From NCBI GenBank assembly GCA_024399615.1, contig JAKSNQ010000016.1:1-34551 (forward strand): a stretch of 34,551 bases of DNA. Direction: 5' to 3'. This DNA is from Paludibacteraceae bacterium. Lineage in GTDB: Bacteria > Bacteroidota > Bacteroidia > Bacteroidales > Paludibacteraceae. The translations under genes and the position numbers were made by a program. The first letter of the stretch is position 1; every line of letters begins with the position of its first letter. This document shows, one piece after another, positions 24,815 to 33,043 of this stretch. The notes beneath the pieces are model-generated. The model saw only the letters and a program-made list of their open reading frames with translations, had not been told where the DNA came from and ran no database searches.

Positions 24815-25438
24815 ATGATAGAACAACGCGAACATATTATCCGAACAGCTAAGGAAAACTTTGAGCACTATGGTATAAAGAGCGTTTCAATGGATGACCT
24901 GAGTAAAGAATTGGGCATGTCAAAAAAAACACTATACACCCATTTTGCTCAGAAAGATGACCTTATAGAGTGCGTACTTGCGTACATACGCGAGTGTATA
25001 GAGGAGCACATTTCCTCGTTGCAAAACTCGCCGGTCAGCATTTGGGAGCAGGTCTTGCAAGCCACGGAGACGCTGGATCATATACCTGATGTGAGGAAGA
25101 TACCCCCGCTGATTTATGACCTGAACAAGTACTACCCTGAGTTGGCAAAAAAGCATAACGAGTTGGTGGAGAAAATGAGCATAGGTGCAACAAAGCGTTT
25201 TCTGCAGCGGGGCATAGATGAAGGTATATTTCGACAGGGTTTAGATGTGGACATCACGGCCTACTTTTTTGCACACATTCATGGTCAACAAATAGAAGAG
25301 TCGGTACGCAAGCAAGGTGGTCAGTATCCACCCAAGCGCATGATAGAAGCCGGCATAGACCTGATGTTGAGAAGCATATTATCAAAAGAAGGAATAGATA
25401 AATACGAACAAATAAGAGGGACTAAGAATCCCCAATAA
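24815..25438 (+). CDS. TetR/AcrR-family transcriptional regulator
   Basis: A 207-residue repressor-type regulator. The N-terminal helix-turn-helix covers about residues 5-50, with SVSMDDLSKELGMSKKTLYTHF as its core (shown without further context) and FAQKDDLIECVL leading into the ligand domain. The C-terminal domain is variable, as usual, and its ligand is unknown. It is the first gene of the operon, 14 bp before the TolC-like gene, and lies just after the palindrome at 24707-24732. This suggests that it represses its own operon and is released by a pump substrate. Confidence 0.9.
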   Translation: MIEQREHIIRTAKENFEHYGIKSVSMDDLSKELGMSKKTLYTHFAQKDDLIECVLAYIRECIEEHISSLQNSPVSIWEQVLQATETLDHIPDVRKIPPLIYDLNKYYPELAKKHNELVEKMSIGATKRFLQRGIDEGIFRQGLDVDITAYFFAHIHGQQIEESVRKQGGQYPPKRMIEAGIDLMLRSILSKEGIDKYEQIRGTKNPQ

Positions 25439-25452
25439 AATCGAATAAGGGT

Positions 25453-26790
25453 ATGAAAAGAACATTTATCACATTGATGATTGCAGCGGTTTGTGCTGGT
25501 CCATCCATGGCCGTAGACCATGTGATAGCTGCAGCCAAACCTGCAGCAGAGAAACAGACTCCGGCCGTGCTGAGTCTAAGCCTGAATGAGGCGCAGGACT
25601 ATGCCGTAGAGAGCAATCGTTCCCTGAAGAACGCCAGTCTGGCTGTGCAGGAGGCTTATGCACAACGATGGCAGACTATAGCCAGCATGTTACCGAATGT
25701 GGATTTAAGTTGGAGTTACACCAATATGTGTGGCTACAAGATGGAGATGAACTTTGGCACGATGAAGCAGGAAATCAACATGCCAAACAGTTCGTCGTTG
25801 TCGATACAGACCTCAATGGGTGTCAACGGTCAGGCAATCGTGGGAGCGTTGCTGAACAACGTGGCTCTTCGTATGAAAAAAATCAGTTATGAGCAGTCTG
25901 CAAAAGAGCTCCGTGCAAGCGTGATGGAGAGTTATGTAAGCGTACTGACATTGCAGTCTATAACTGACCTTCTCGACGAGTCGCTCAATAACTTGCGCAA
26001 GATGGCAGATATGACTCAACGTACTGTTGAGGTTGGTGCTGCTGAGCAAACAACTGCAGATCAGATAAAGGTACGTGTCAATGCACAGGCCAATATGATT
26101 AACCAGCAGAAGCGAAGCATTGTGTTGGCAACCAATGCGCTGAAAGTTCTGCTCGACGTGCCCGTTACGACCGAGTTGAATCTGACTTCTACACTTGAGG
26201 AAGTGCTTTCTCCTGAGGCTGTGTTAAAAAGCTTGGGCAAGGAGTTTGATATCAATGATAACTACAATTACCAATTGCTCAAAGAGAGCACGGAGCTGGC
26301 ACGTTTGAACGTTGCTATGGCAGGTGTTGCATATGGCCCCACACTCGCAGCTTTCCACCAATATAGCAATCAGCACTATTATGCAGAAGGTGGTTTCCGA
26401 ATGACTCCTCCTAATACCGTCGGTTTGTCGGTTTCGATGCCATTGTGGTCAAGCGGCAAGCGTGAAGCCGGTGTGATAGAGAAAAAGATTGCATATGAAG
26501 AGGCAAAAAACACTCTGTCCGAGACTGTGGATAATCTGGCTATTCAAGACCAGCAGTTGCGATTCAATCTGCAAAACGCATATGAGACCTATGTCAATGA
26601 GAAAGACAACATCAACGTGACCAAGCGTGTGTTTGAGTCTACTACCCATAAGTTCAATATGGGTGCTGGTTCAAACCTGGATCTGATCAATGCCTCAAAC
26701 GACCTGATTTCCGCGCAGTCCAGCTACGTACAGGCTGTCCTGAATCTCGTAAATGCACAAGTTATACTCGAAACATTTCTCAATAAATGA
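25453..26790 (+). CDS. TolC-family outer membrane efflux protein
   Basis: A 445-residue outer membrane channel for a tripartite efflux pump. A signal peptide covers about residues 1-20 (ending SMA). The two-fold repeat of the family is visible: an LSLNEAQDYAVESN stretch at the start of the first OEP domain and a later half ending in SNDLISAQSSYVQAVLNLVN, a typical coiled-coil end of TolC proteins. Long Gln- and Asn-rich helices fit the periplasmic tunnel. It is not a lipoprotein. Its stop overlaps the adaptor start by 4 bp (ATGA), so the genes are translationally coupled. Confidence 0.92.
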   Translation: MKRTFITLMIAAVCAGPSMAVDHVIAAAKPAAEKQTPAVLSLSLNEAQDYAVESNRSLKNASLAVQEAYAQRWQTIASMLPNVDLSWSYTNMCGYKMEMNFGTMKQEINMPNSSSLSIQTSMGVNGQAIVGALLNNVALRMKKISYEQSAKELRASVMESYVSVLTLQSITDLLDESLNNLRKMADMTQRTVEVGAAEQTTADQIKVRVNAQANMINQQKRSIVLATNALKVLLDVPVTTELNLTSTLEEVLSPEAVLKSLGKEFDINDNYNYQLLKESTELARLNVAMAGVAYGPTLAAFHQYSNQHYYAEGGFRMTPPNTVGLSVSMPLWSSGKREAGVIEKKIAYEEAKNTLSETVDNLAIQDQQLRFNLQNAYETYVNEKDNINVTKRVFESTTHKFNMGAGSNLDLINASNDLISAQSSYVQAVLNLVNAQVILETFLNK

Positions 26791-27815
26791 ATATGAAAAA
26801 AACTATGATATTTGCTTGTGCAGCGCTGATGGCGCTGGCAGGCTGCAGCAAAAAAGAAGCTGCCCAAGCCGTAGCAGGCTCAAAGGAGCAGGTGGCAGAG
26901 GTGGTAGAAACAATGGTTCTAAAGCCTCGTACAATCCAACGCGAACTGCAATTGTCAACCAATTTGCAGGGTTACCAGACCGTGAATGTATCGCCTTCTC
27001 TGCAAGGTAAGATTGAACACATCTATGTGGAAGTGGGTGATCGTAAAGGTGCAGGTGATATGCTCGTTCGCATGGATCAGAATCAGTACAACACCACTAA
27101 ACTGGCCATGTCTAATCTCGAGATTGAGAAGATGCGTGTCGAGGCATTGCTTGAGACCGGAAGTGTCAGCAAGCAGCAGTATGACCAGATTCAGCTCAGT
27201 TACAACCAGACCAAAGAGTCGTTGTCATTCTTGGAGACCAATACCTATGTTCGTGCACCATTCTCCGGTGTCGTATCAGCCAAGAACTATGAGGATGGCG
27301 AACTATATGCCGGTCAACCAATAGTTGTGCTGACTCAGGTAAACAAACTGAAAGCGTTGATAGCCGTACCGGAGAGTTACGTTCCACAGGTCAAGAAAGG
27401 TATGTCCTTGACTCTGGAGTCAACTATCTACCCAGGCAAGACTTTCCCTGCGACCATCGAGGTTGTTTACCCTACCATCGATGCTACCAGCCACACTTTC
27501 CAATGCAAGCTGGCCATTCCTAACGGACAGGAACTCTTGCGTCCGGGTATGTATGTAACCACCAACCTGAAGTTGGGCGAACAATCTGTCATTACCGCTC
27601 CATATTCAACGGTTTTGAAGCTCATTGGTGCCAACGACCGCTATGTTTTTGTCAATGAGAATGGCAAAGCAAAGCGCGTGAGTGTGGAGATGGGTCAACG
27701 CTTTGGTGACGACGTGGAAATCTCGGGAGAAGGTATCGAAGAGGGTGTTGAGCTGATCGTTAAGGGTGAGGCTCGACTCATCGATGGCGTTGCTATCAAT
27801 GTAGTCAATAAATAA
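26787..27815 (+). CDS. RND efflux periplasmic adaptor (membrane fusion protein), lipoprotein
   Basis: A 342-residue adaptor that links the RND pump to the TolC channel. The signal peptide ends at lipobox LAGC (Cys20). The lipoyl-like halves flank a short coiled coil: VSPSLQGKIEHIYVEVGD before it and TYVRAPFSGVVSAKNYEDGE after it, the latter a family hallmark. Beta-barrel and membrane-proximal domains follow, with VVKLI-like strands near YSTVLKLIGANDRYVFV. Two starts, 26787 and 26793, are possible; the first gives the ATGA overlap. The coiled coil is short, as in other Bacteroidota adaptors. Confidence 0.93.
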   Translation: MNMKKTMIFACAALMALAGCSKKEAAQAVAGSKEQVAEVVETMVLKPRTIQRELQLSTNLQGYQTVNVSPSLQGKIEHIYVEVGDRKGAGDMLVRMDQNQYNTTKLAMSNLEIEKMRVEALLETGSVSKQQYDQIQLSYNQTKESLSFLETNTYVRAPFSGVVSAKNYEDGELYAGQPIVVLTQVNKLKALIAVPESYVPQVKKGMSLTLESTIYPGKTFPATIEVVYPTIDATSHTFQCKLAIPNGQELLRPGMYVTTNLKLGEQSVITAPYSTVLKLIGANDRYVFVNENGKAKRVSVEMGQRFGDDVEISGEGIEEGVELIVKGEARLIDGVAINVVNK

Positions 27816-27841
27816 TCGTACATCTTAATTCAGATTAACCT

Positions 27842-30800
27842 ATGGCAATATACAAAACAGCGGTCTTAAAACCGATTACCACGCTCCTGATTTTCTGCGC
27901 GGTAATTGTGATAGGCATCTTCTGCTATACTCAGTTGCCTATTGACCAATTCCCAGAAATGAACCCACCTTATGTTACGGTCATGACCACCTATCCGGGT
28001 GCGTCTGCCAGCGAGGTGGAGACCAACGTAACCAAGATATTGGAGAACAACCTCAACTCGGTGGATCACCTGAAGGAGTTGTCTTCCGCATCTAAGGATA
28101 ACATGTCGATGGTAACCCTGGAGTTTGAGTGGGGTACCGAATTGGACGAAGTCGTAAATGATATACGTACGTATGTGGACCTCTGTAAAGACAGACTTCC
28201 TGACGCATGTAGTAATCCGATCATCTTGCGACTCAGTACGTCGATGATGCCTATCATCCAGTTTGCTGTTACAGCCAATGAAAGTTATCCGGCATTGGAC
28301 AAGATTCTGCAAGATGAAGTTATACCTCAGCTCAACCGCGTAGATGGTATCGGTAACTTGTCAGCATCGGGTGCGCCTGAGCGATATGTCTATGTCTATC
28401 TGGATCAGTCCAAACTGGATGCATATGGTTTGACGGTCGAGAATGTCGGACAGATCATATCGGCCAATAATCTCAACATGTCAACCGGTACTGTCAAGTT
28501 GCAAAAGGAGCAGTATCAGATGGAGGTGCGCTCAGAGTTCACCGGCAGTTCGGAGATTAATGACCTGGTTGTTACCACGACCCGTGATGGCCGTCAGGTG
28601 TTCGTGCGCGATATCGCTACTGTCAAGGACACCATCAAGGAACTCTCTCTCGATGAGAAAACCAATGGTAAAGAGTGTGCCCGCCTGATTGTGACCAAGC
28701 AGACCGGTGGTAACACGGTGCAGGTATGTCGTGACGTCAACAAGGAGATGGAGAAGATCAAAAAACAACTCCCTGCTGATGTCAAGATAGAGACCATCTA
28801 TGACTCTTCAGAAAATATCCAAAACTCAATCGACTCGCTTGAGGAATCAATCATGTATGCACTCCTTTTCGTGGTGCTTGTGGTACTCTTCTTCCTGGGT
28901 CGTTGGCGTGCGGCGCTGATCATCGGCCTTACGATTCCTATCTCGTTGATCGTGGCGTTTATCTACCTGCAAATGGCAGACTCGTCGCTCAATATCATCT
29001 CGCTCTGTTCGCTCAACATTGCCATTGGTATGGTCGTGGACGATGCTATCGTGGTGCTGGAAAATATTACCAAGCATGTGGATCGTGGTGAGAATCCACG
29101 AGAAGCTGCTATATATGCAACCAACGAGGTATGGATATCGGTTATCGCTACCACCCTGGTTATCGTGGCCGTATTTGTGCCACTGACGATGATGAATGGT
29201 ATGGCCGGTATCATGTTCAAGTCGTTGGGCTGGATTATTACCATTGTCTGCTGTACTTCTACCCTTATTGCCATCTCGCTGACGCCTATGTTGGCATCCA
29301 AACTGCTGAAACCACGTCGCGTACATGTGGATGAAAATGGAGAGTTGATAGATGATGACAAGAATCGTAACAACTGGTATGACCGTACAGTCGTAAGGGG
29401 TCTGGACTGGTTTGATGACAAGTATGCTCAGATTCTGGGCTGGTGTCTGCATCATAAGACATGGACCTTTATCGTGCTGCTGGCATTCTTTGGCATATCA
29501 CTAATGCCGTTCATCACAGGTATGATTGGTACAAACTTCATGCAACAGCAGGATAACGGCCGATTTACCGTCAAAGTAGAACTGCAACGTGGTACCCGTA
29601 TTGAGGAGACTTTGAAGACCGCTCGTGCCCTTGAGGCGGAGATAATGGAATTGGTTCCAGAGGCTCAGTTGATCAATACCTCTGCAGGTTCCAACGACGA
29701 TGCCGGTATGGGTGCATTGTTCTCAAGCACGATGAACAACACTATCAATATGACCGTACGTACGTCAAAGAAATATGAACGTGAACGCAGCATCACGGAG
29801 ATAACGGAAGTTGTTCGTAAACAATTAGCCAAACATCCTGAGATTACCGACTTTACGGTTAGTTCATCATCCGGTGGTGGCATGTCCAGCAACTCTGTAG
29901 ATATAGAAATCTATGGTTATGACTTTGACAAGACCTCAGAATTGGCAGAGCGATTGAAATATATCTGCAATCACGATGTGGAAGGAGCCCGCGACGCCAC
30001 CATTTCACGTGACGATGAACGCCCTGAGATCAATATCGTGGTAGATAAGGAGAAAGCCAGCCGTTTAGGATTAACTCCAGCCACAATCAGCAGTTATCTG
30101 CGTAATCGTGTAAATGGAATGTTGTGCGGTTATCTGAAAGAGGATGGCTCTGAGTACGAAATCTATTGCCGTTTGAACGAAGATAATCGTAATTCGATAG
30201 AGAAAATCCAGGACCTCACTATCCCTACACCAGTTGGCACATTTGTAAAACTGAGTGAGGTGTGCCGCATCGAGGAATACTGGACTCCTCCTACAATCGA
30301 GCGCAAGAGTCGTCAGCGTTATGTGAAGGTGTCTGTTACGCCATATGATGTTTCGCTGGGTGAGTTGGCTACTCGTATTCAGGCCGTGATAGATCAGGAA
30401 AACATCCCTCAAGGTATCGTTGTTCGCCTGGCAGGTGACTACGAGGATATGCAGGAGACGTTCGGAAAGATGGCCATGTTAGGCGTGCTCATTATTCTGC
30501 TTGTCTATATCGTCATGGCTTCGCAGTTCGAGAGCTTCAAGAAACCATTCGTCATCATGTTCACTATTCCGTTCGCATTGTCGGGCGTGATCATCGCCCT
30601 GCTTATCTCGGGTACCGACCTGGACATGATTGGTGCACTCGGTCTGGTGATGCTGGTGGGTATCGTTGTCAAGAATGGTATCGTGCTCATCGACTATATC
30701 GACCTGCTTCGTGAACGCGGAACCGAACTGAACGAGGCAATTGTTGCCGCCGGACGCAGTCGTATCAGACCTATCTTGATGACGGCAGCCACTACCATCC

Positions 30801-31027
30801 TGGGTATGGTGCCTATGGTGCTCAGCCGAGGTGAAGGTTCTGAGATGTGGAGACCTATGGGTATCGTCGTCATTGGCGGTTTGCTGGTCAGCACCTTGCT
30901 CACCTTCTTCATCGTACCAACGCTCTATGCCGCTATGTCTCGTCATGGTGAACGAGACCGATTGAGCGCTATGCGTAAGCAATTTATCTTCATGAACATC
31001 AAACTGAAGGATAAACAGTCTAAATAA
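27842..31027 (+). CDS. RND multidrug efflux permease, HAE1 (AcrB-like) type
   Basis: A 1061-residue inner-membrane proton-driven pump, close to the usual AcrB length. One membrane helix at about 12-30 opens the first half, then a large periplasmic loop, then helices 2-6; the second half repeats this. The proton-relay motif in helix 4 is VVDDAIVVLEN with Asp400-Asp401, as in HAE1 pumps for organic compounds; heavy-metal pumps (CusA/CzcA) have a different pattern here. The GTxxxLDMIGALGLVMLVGI block near helix 10-11 is also typical. It lies 26 bp after the adaptor and 11 bp before the PII-like gene. Substrates are unknown. Confidence 0.96.
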   Translation: MAIYKTAVLKPITTLLIFCAVIVIGIFCYTQLPIDQFPEMNPPYVTVMTTYPGASASEVETNVTKILENNLNSVDHLKELSSASKDNMSMVTLEFEWGTELDEVVNDIRTYVDLCKDRLPDACSNPIILRLSTSMMPIIQFAVTANESYPALDKILQDEVIPQLNRVDGIGNLSASGAPERYVYVYLDQSKLDAYGLTVENVGQIISANNLNMSTGTVKLQKEQYQMEVRSEFTGSSEINDLVVTTTRDGRQVFVRDIATVKDTIKELSLDEKTNGKECARLIVTKQTGGNTVQVCRDVNKEMEKIKKQLPADVKIETIYDSSENIQNSIDSLEESIMYALLFVVLVVLFFLGRWRAALIIGLTIPISLIVAFIYLQMADSSLNIISLCSLNIAIGMVVDDAIVVLENITKHVDRGENPREAAIYATNEVWISVIATTLVIVAVFVPLTMMNGMAGIMFKSLGWIITIVCCTSTLIAISLTPMLASKLLKPRRVHVDENGELIDDDKNRNNWYDRTVVRGLDWFDDKYAQILGWCLHHKTWTFIVLLAFFGISLMPFITGMIGTNFMQQQDNGRFTVKVELQRGTRIEETLKTARALEAEIMELVPEAQLINTSAGSNDDAGMGALFSSTMNNTINMTVRTSKKYERERSITEITEVVRKQLAKHPEITDFTVSSSSGGGMSSNSVDIEIYGYDFDKTSELAERLKYICNHDVEGARDATISRDDERPEINIVVDKEKASRLGLTPATISSYLRNRVNGMLCGYLKEDGSEYEIYCRLNEDNRNSIEKIQDLTIPTPVGTFVKLSEVCRIEEYWTPPTIERKSRQRYVKVSVTPYDVSLGELATRIQAVIDQENIPQGIVVRLAGDYEDMQETFGKMAMLGVLIILLVYIVMASQFESFKKPFVIMFTIPFALSGVIIALLISGTDLDMIGALGLVMLVGIVVKNGIVLIDYIDLLRERGTELNEAIVAAGRSRIRPILMTAATTILGMVPMVLSRGEGSEMWRPMGIVVIGGLLVSTLLTFFIVPTLYAAMSRHGERDRLSAMRKQFIFMNIKLKDKQSK

Positions 31028-31038
31028 CTCCCACAACT

Positions 31039-31335
31039 ATGCTTAAAAGTGTAATGATTGTATATAACCAGGCCAACACCGAGCGTGTCGAATACTTACT
31101 CGACACGCTGGGTGTGCGCGGGTTTACCTATTTTGAGAATGTACAAGGCCGTGGCAGCGTCAACGGAGAGCCTCGCAGAGGCACCCATGCCTGGCCGGAG
31201 ATGAATAGCGCCATGCTATGTGTGGTGGAGGATACGATGGTAGAGCCCCTGCTGGAAGGTGTGCAGAAACTCGATCTGCGCAATAAAGAGGTGGGCGTCA
31301 AAGCTTTCGTTTGGGCTATCGAACAAATGGTATAA
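31039..31335 (+). CDS. PII-like small protein
   Basis: A 98-residue cytoplasmic protein that resembles the PII/CutA superfamily in size and layout. It opens with a strand (LKSVMIVYNQANTERVEYLL), then GFTYFENVQGRGSVNGEPRR, which sits where PII proteins keep the G-x-G and T-loop segment, then an AMLCVVED strand and a final KVGVKAFVW-like strand. The tyrosine and other residues of classical GlnB signatures are not obvious. PII-like proteins encoded beside RND efflux genes have been described as a separate group. It is the last gene of the tetR-TolC-adaptor-RND unit, 11 bp after the pump. Binding of a nucleotide or ligand, and control of the pump, are inferences. Confidence 0.65.
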   Translation: MLKSVMIVYNQANTERVEYLLDTLGVRGFTYFENVQGRGSVNGEPRRGTHAWPEMNSAMLCVVEDTMVEPLLEGVQKLDLRNKEVGVKAFVWAIEQMV

Positions 31336-31380
31336 TTTGTAGAACTTTGTTTGTCGGTTTTCCCGGCACGTGATAGACCC

Positions 31381-32013
31381 ATGACTATCATTCATCAGCC
31401 TGAAAATCAGCGCTTAACTTTTTATTTGGCACAAGAAGAGTACCTATCCGAGCATTGCTGTTCGGATGGGTACTTTTTCGTATGGCAGACAGCCCCAACC
31501 GTTATCTATGGTAAGCATCAAGTCCTTGAAAATGAAGTGAATATAGACTACTGTAAGGCCAATGGAGTGGATGTGGTCCAGCGTCAATCCGGTGGCGGAT
31601 GCGTCTATTCTGACGAGGGGAACCTCATGCTCAGCATGATCTCGCCATGCCGGCATTCCCAACCGGTATATGCGGCATTTCTGCAAACCTTGGTCGTGGC
31701 TTTGGAGCGCCTGGGGTTGTCGGCTGTCACAACATCTCACAACGATGTTCTCGTGGCCGGAAGGAAAGTGTCAGGCTCGGCTTGTCGGCTGACTCCATGG
31801 GGTACCATCGTACACAGTACTCTGCTGCTGAGCAGTAATATTGAGGCGCTGGAGCAGGCCATCACCCCCAGCACAGACAAACTTGCGAAAAACGGGGTGT
31901 CCAGCGTAAGACAACGTGTCATCACCCTGGCGGAGTTGGGCGTGAACGACAAGGACACCATTATCCGTACCATAACAGAAACTTTCGAAAATCTCCATTT
32001 TGAATACGAATAA
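31381..32013 (+). CDS. Lipoate-protein ligase A-like protein
   Basis: A 210-residue member of the LplA/LipB/BirA fold that should attach lipoate to carrier domains or transfer it. The start of the core is YFFVWQTAPTVIYGKHQ; RQSGGGCVYSDEGNLM is the substrate-binding loop, and NDVLVAGRKVSGSA holds the catalytic lysine (Lys129). In most family members the loop reads VYHD or VFHD; here Ser77 replaces the His. It lacks the C-terminal accessory domain of E. coli LplA. The ATG at 31381 is used (a TTG at 31351 is in frame). Its 3' end overlaps gluQ by 14 bp. Confidence 0.82.
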   Translation: MTIIHQPENQRLTFYLAQEEYLSEHCCSDGYFFVWQTAPTVIYGKHQVLENEVNIDYCKANGVDVVQRQSGGGCVYSDEGNLMLSMISPCRHSQPVYAAFLQTLVVALERLGLSAVTTSHNDVLVAGRKVSGSACRLTPWGTIVHSTLLLSSNIEALEQAITPSTDKLAKNGVSSVRQRVITLAELGVNDKDTIIRTITETFENLHFEYE

Positions 32014-32950
32014 ACACATAGGACGCTTTGCTCCGAGCCCTACCGGCCGAATGCATTTAGGCAATGTATATGCTGCCCTTTTCTCGTGGTTATCGGTCAA
32101 GTCAAAGGGGGGCGAATGGTTGCTGCGTATCGAGGATCTTGACCCTCAGCGAAGTCGCAAAGAGTATGCTCTGATGGCAGAAGAAGACTTGCGATGGTTG
32201 GGGCTGGAATGGGACCTGGGAGGAACAGAACGCAGAGGAGAGTCGGACATTTCCTATACGCAGTCAGAGCGGGGGGAAATTTATGAAGCACATCTCAGGT
32301 TGCTTCGAGATGCGGGACTTACTTATCCCTGCTATTGCACCCGAGCGGATATCATGGCCACACAGGCGCCCCACGAGACCGATGGCAGGATCGTTTATGC
32401 GGGTACATGCCGACCGGATAATAGGGGCGAGCACGGAAGTGAACGTCGAACCGATCGTGCGGCGGCTACACGACTCATCGTGCCTGATGAGAACATATGC
32501 TTTGTCGATCAGCACTATGGTCCGCAACAGGTCAACCTTGCCAATCATTGTGGCGATTTCGTGGTGCGGCGTTCGGATGGCGCGTGGGCGTATCAACTTG
32601 CGGTAGTAGTGGACGATGCGCTGATGGGAGTAACCGAGGTGGTAAGAGGATGTGATTTGCTGCTATCCTGTGCACAACAGATCTACCTGTATCGTCTGCT
32701 GGGCTATTCGACGCCTGCATTTGGCCATATACCACTCTTGTGTAACGAGGCAGGACAACGTCTCAGCAAGCGGGACAAGTCGTTGGATATGAGTGTGCTG
32801 CGTGAGCAATATACTCCGGAGCAGTTGTTGGGACTGATAGCATATACTACCGGACAAACAGACAAGATGGAACCACTTTCGACGAACGAGTTGATGACCA
32901 TCTTCGATTGGAACAAACTGCCTGCTGAAAACATAATTCTGGGTTGCTAA
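32000..32950 (+). CDS. gluQ: Glutamyl-Q tRNA(Asp) synthetase
   Basis: A 316-residue GluRS paralogue without an anticodon domain, which charges glutamate onto the queuosine base of tRNA(Asp). GRFAPSPTGRMHLGN holds the HIGH-like motif, and LSKRDKSLDM is the KMSKS-like one. YPCYCTR (two Cys), then YAGTC (Tyr, Cys) are the zinc ligands of this group. The start appears to be TTG at 32000-32002: the frame opens at GRFAPSPTG, which must be kept, and no ATG lies before it. The TTG is inside the end of the lipoate ligase gene, 14 bp before its stop, so translation may be coupled. Confidence 0.93.
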   Translation: MNTNKHIGRFAPSPTGRMHLGNVYAALFSWLSVKSKGGEWLLRIEDLDPQRSRKEYALMAEEDLRWLGLEWDLGGTERRGESDISYTQSERGEIYEAHLRLLRDAGLTYPCYCTRADIMATQAPHETDGRIVYAGTCRPDNRGEHGSERRTDRAAATRLIVPDENICFVDQHYGPQQVNLANHCGDFVVRRSDGAWAYQLAVVVDDALMGVTEVVRGCDLLLSCAQQIYLYRLLGYSTPAFGHIPLLCNEAGQRLSKRDKSLDMSVLREQYTPEQLLGLIAYTTGQTDKMEPLSTNELMTIFDWNKLPAENIILGC

Positions 32951-32968
32951 ATGTTTACTCCACGGAAT

Positions 32969-33012
32969 AGCATTTTCTGTCTGTTGAGCTAACTACAGTA
33001 CAGCATTTTCTG
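32969..33012. repeat. 11-bp direct repeats upstream of the GH51 gene
   Basis: AGCATTTTCTG occurs at 32969-32979 and again at 33002-33012, 33 bp apart (about three helical turns). Both lie in the 93-bp gap 32951-33043 just before the arabinofuranosidase gene. A regulator binding site is possible. No consensus promoter was found in this gap. Confidence 0.6.
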
Positions 33013-33043
33013 CGGTAATAATCTTATATAACATATACATACG

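Noticed and set aside
28847-29455. 202-codon minus-strand frame inside the RND pump gene
   Set aside because: The RND frame is continuous for 1061 residues with all motifs. The antisense product is rich in His, Gln and Asn, as expected from the complement of this coding strand.
27842-31027. Heavy-metal (CusA/CzcA) RND pump
   Set aside because: Helix 4 reads VVDDAIVVLEN with the Asp-Asp pair of HAE1 drug pumps, and the length of 1061 residues fits that group.
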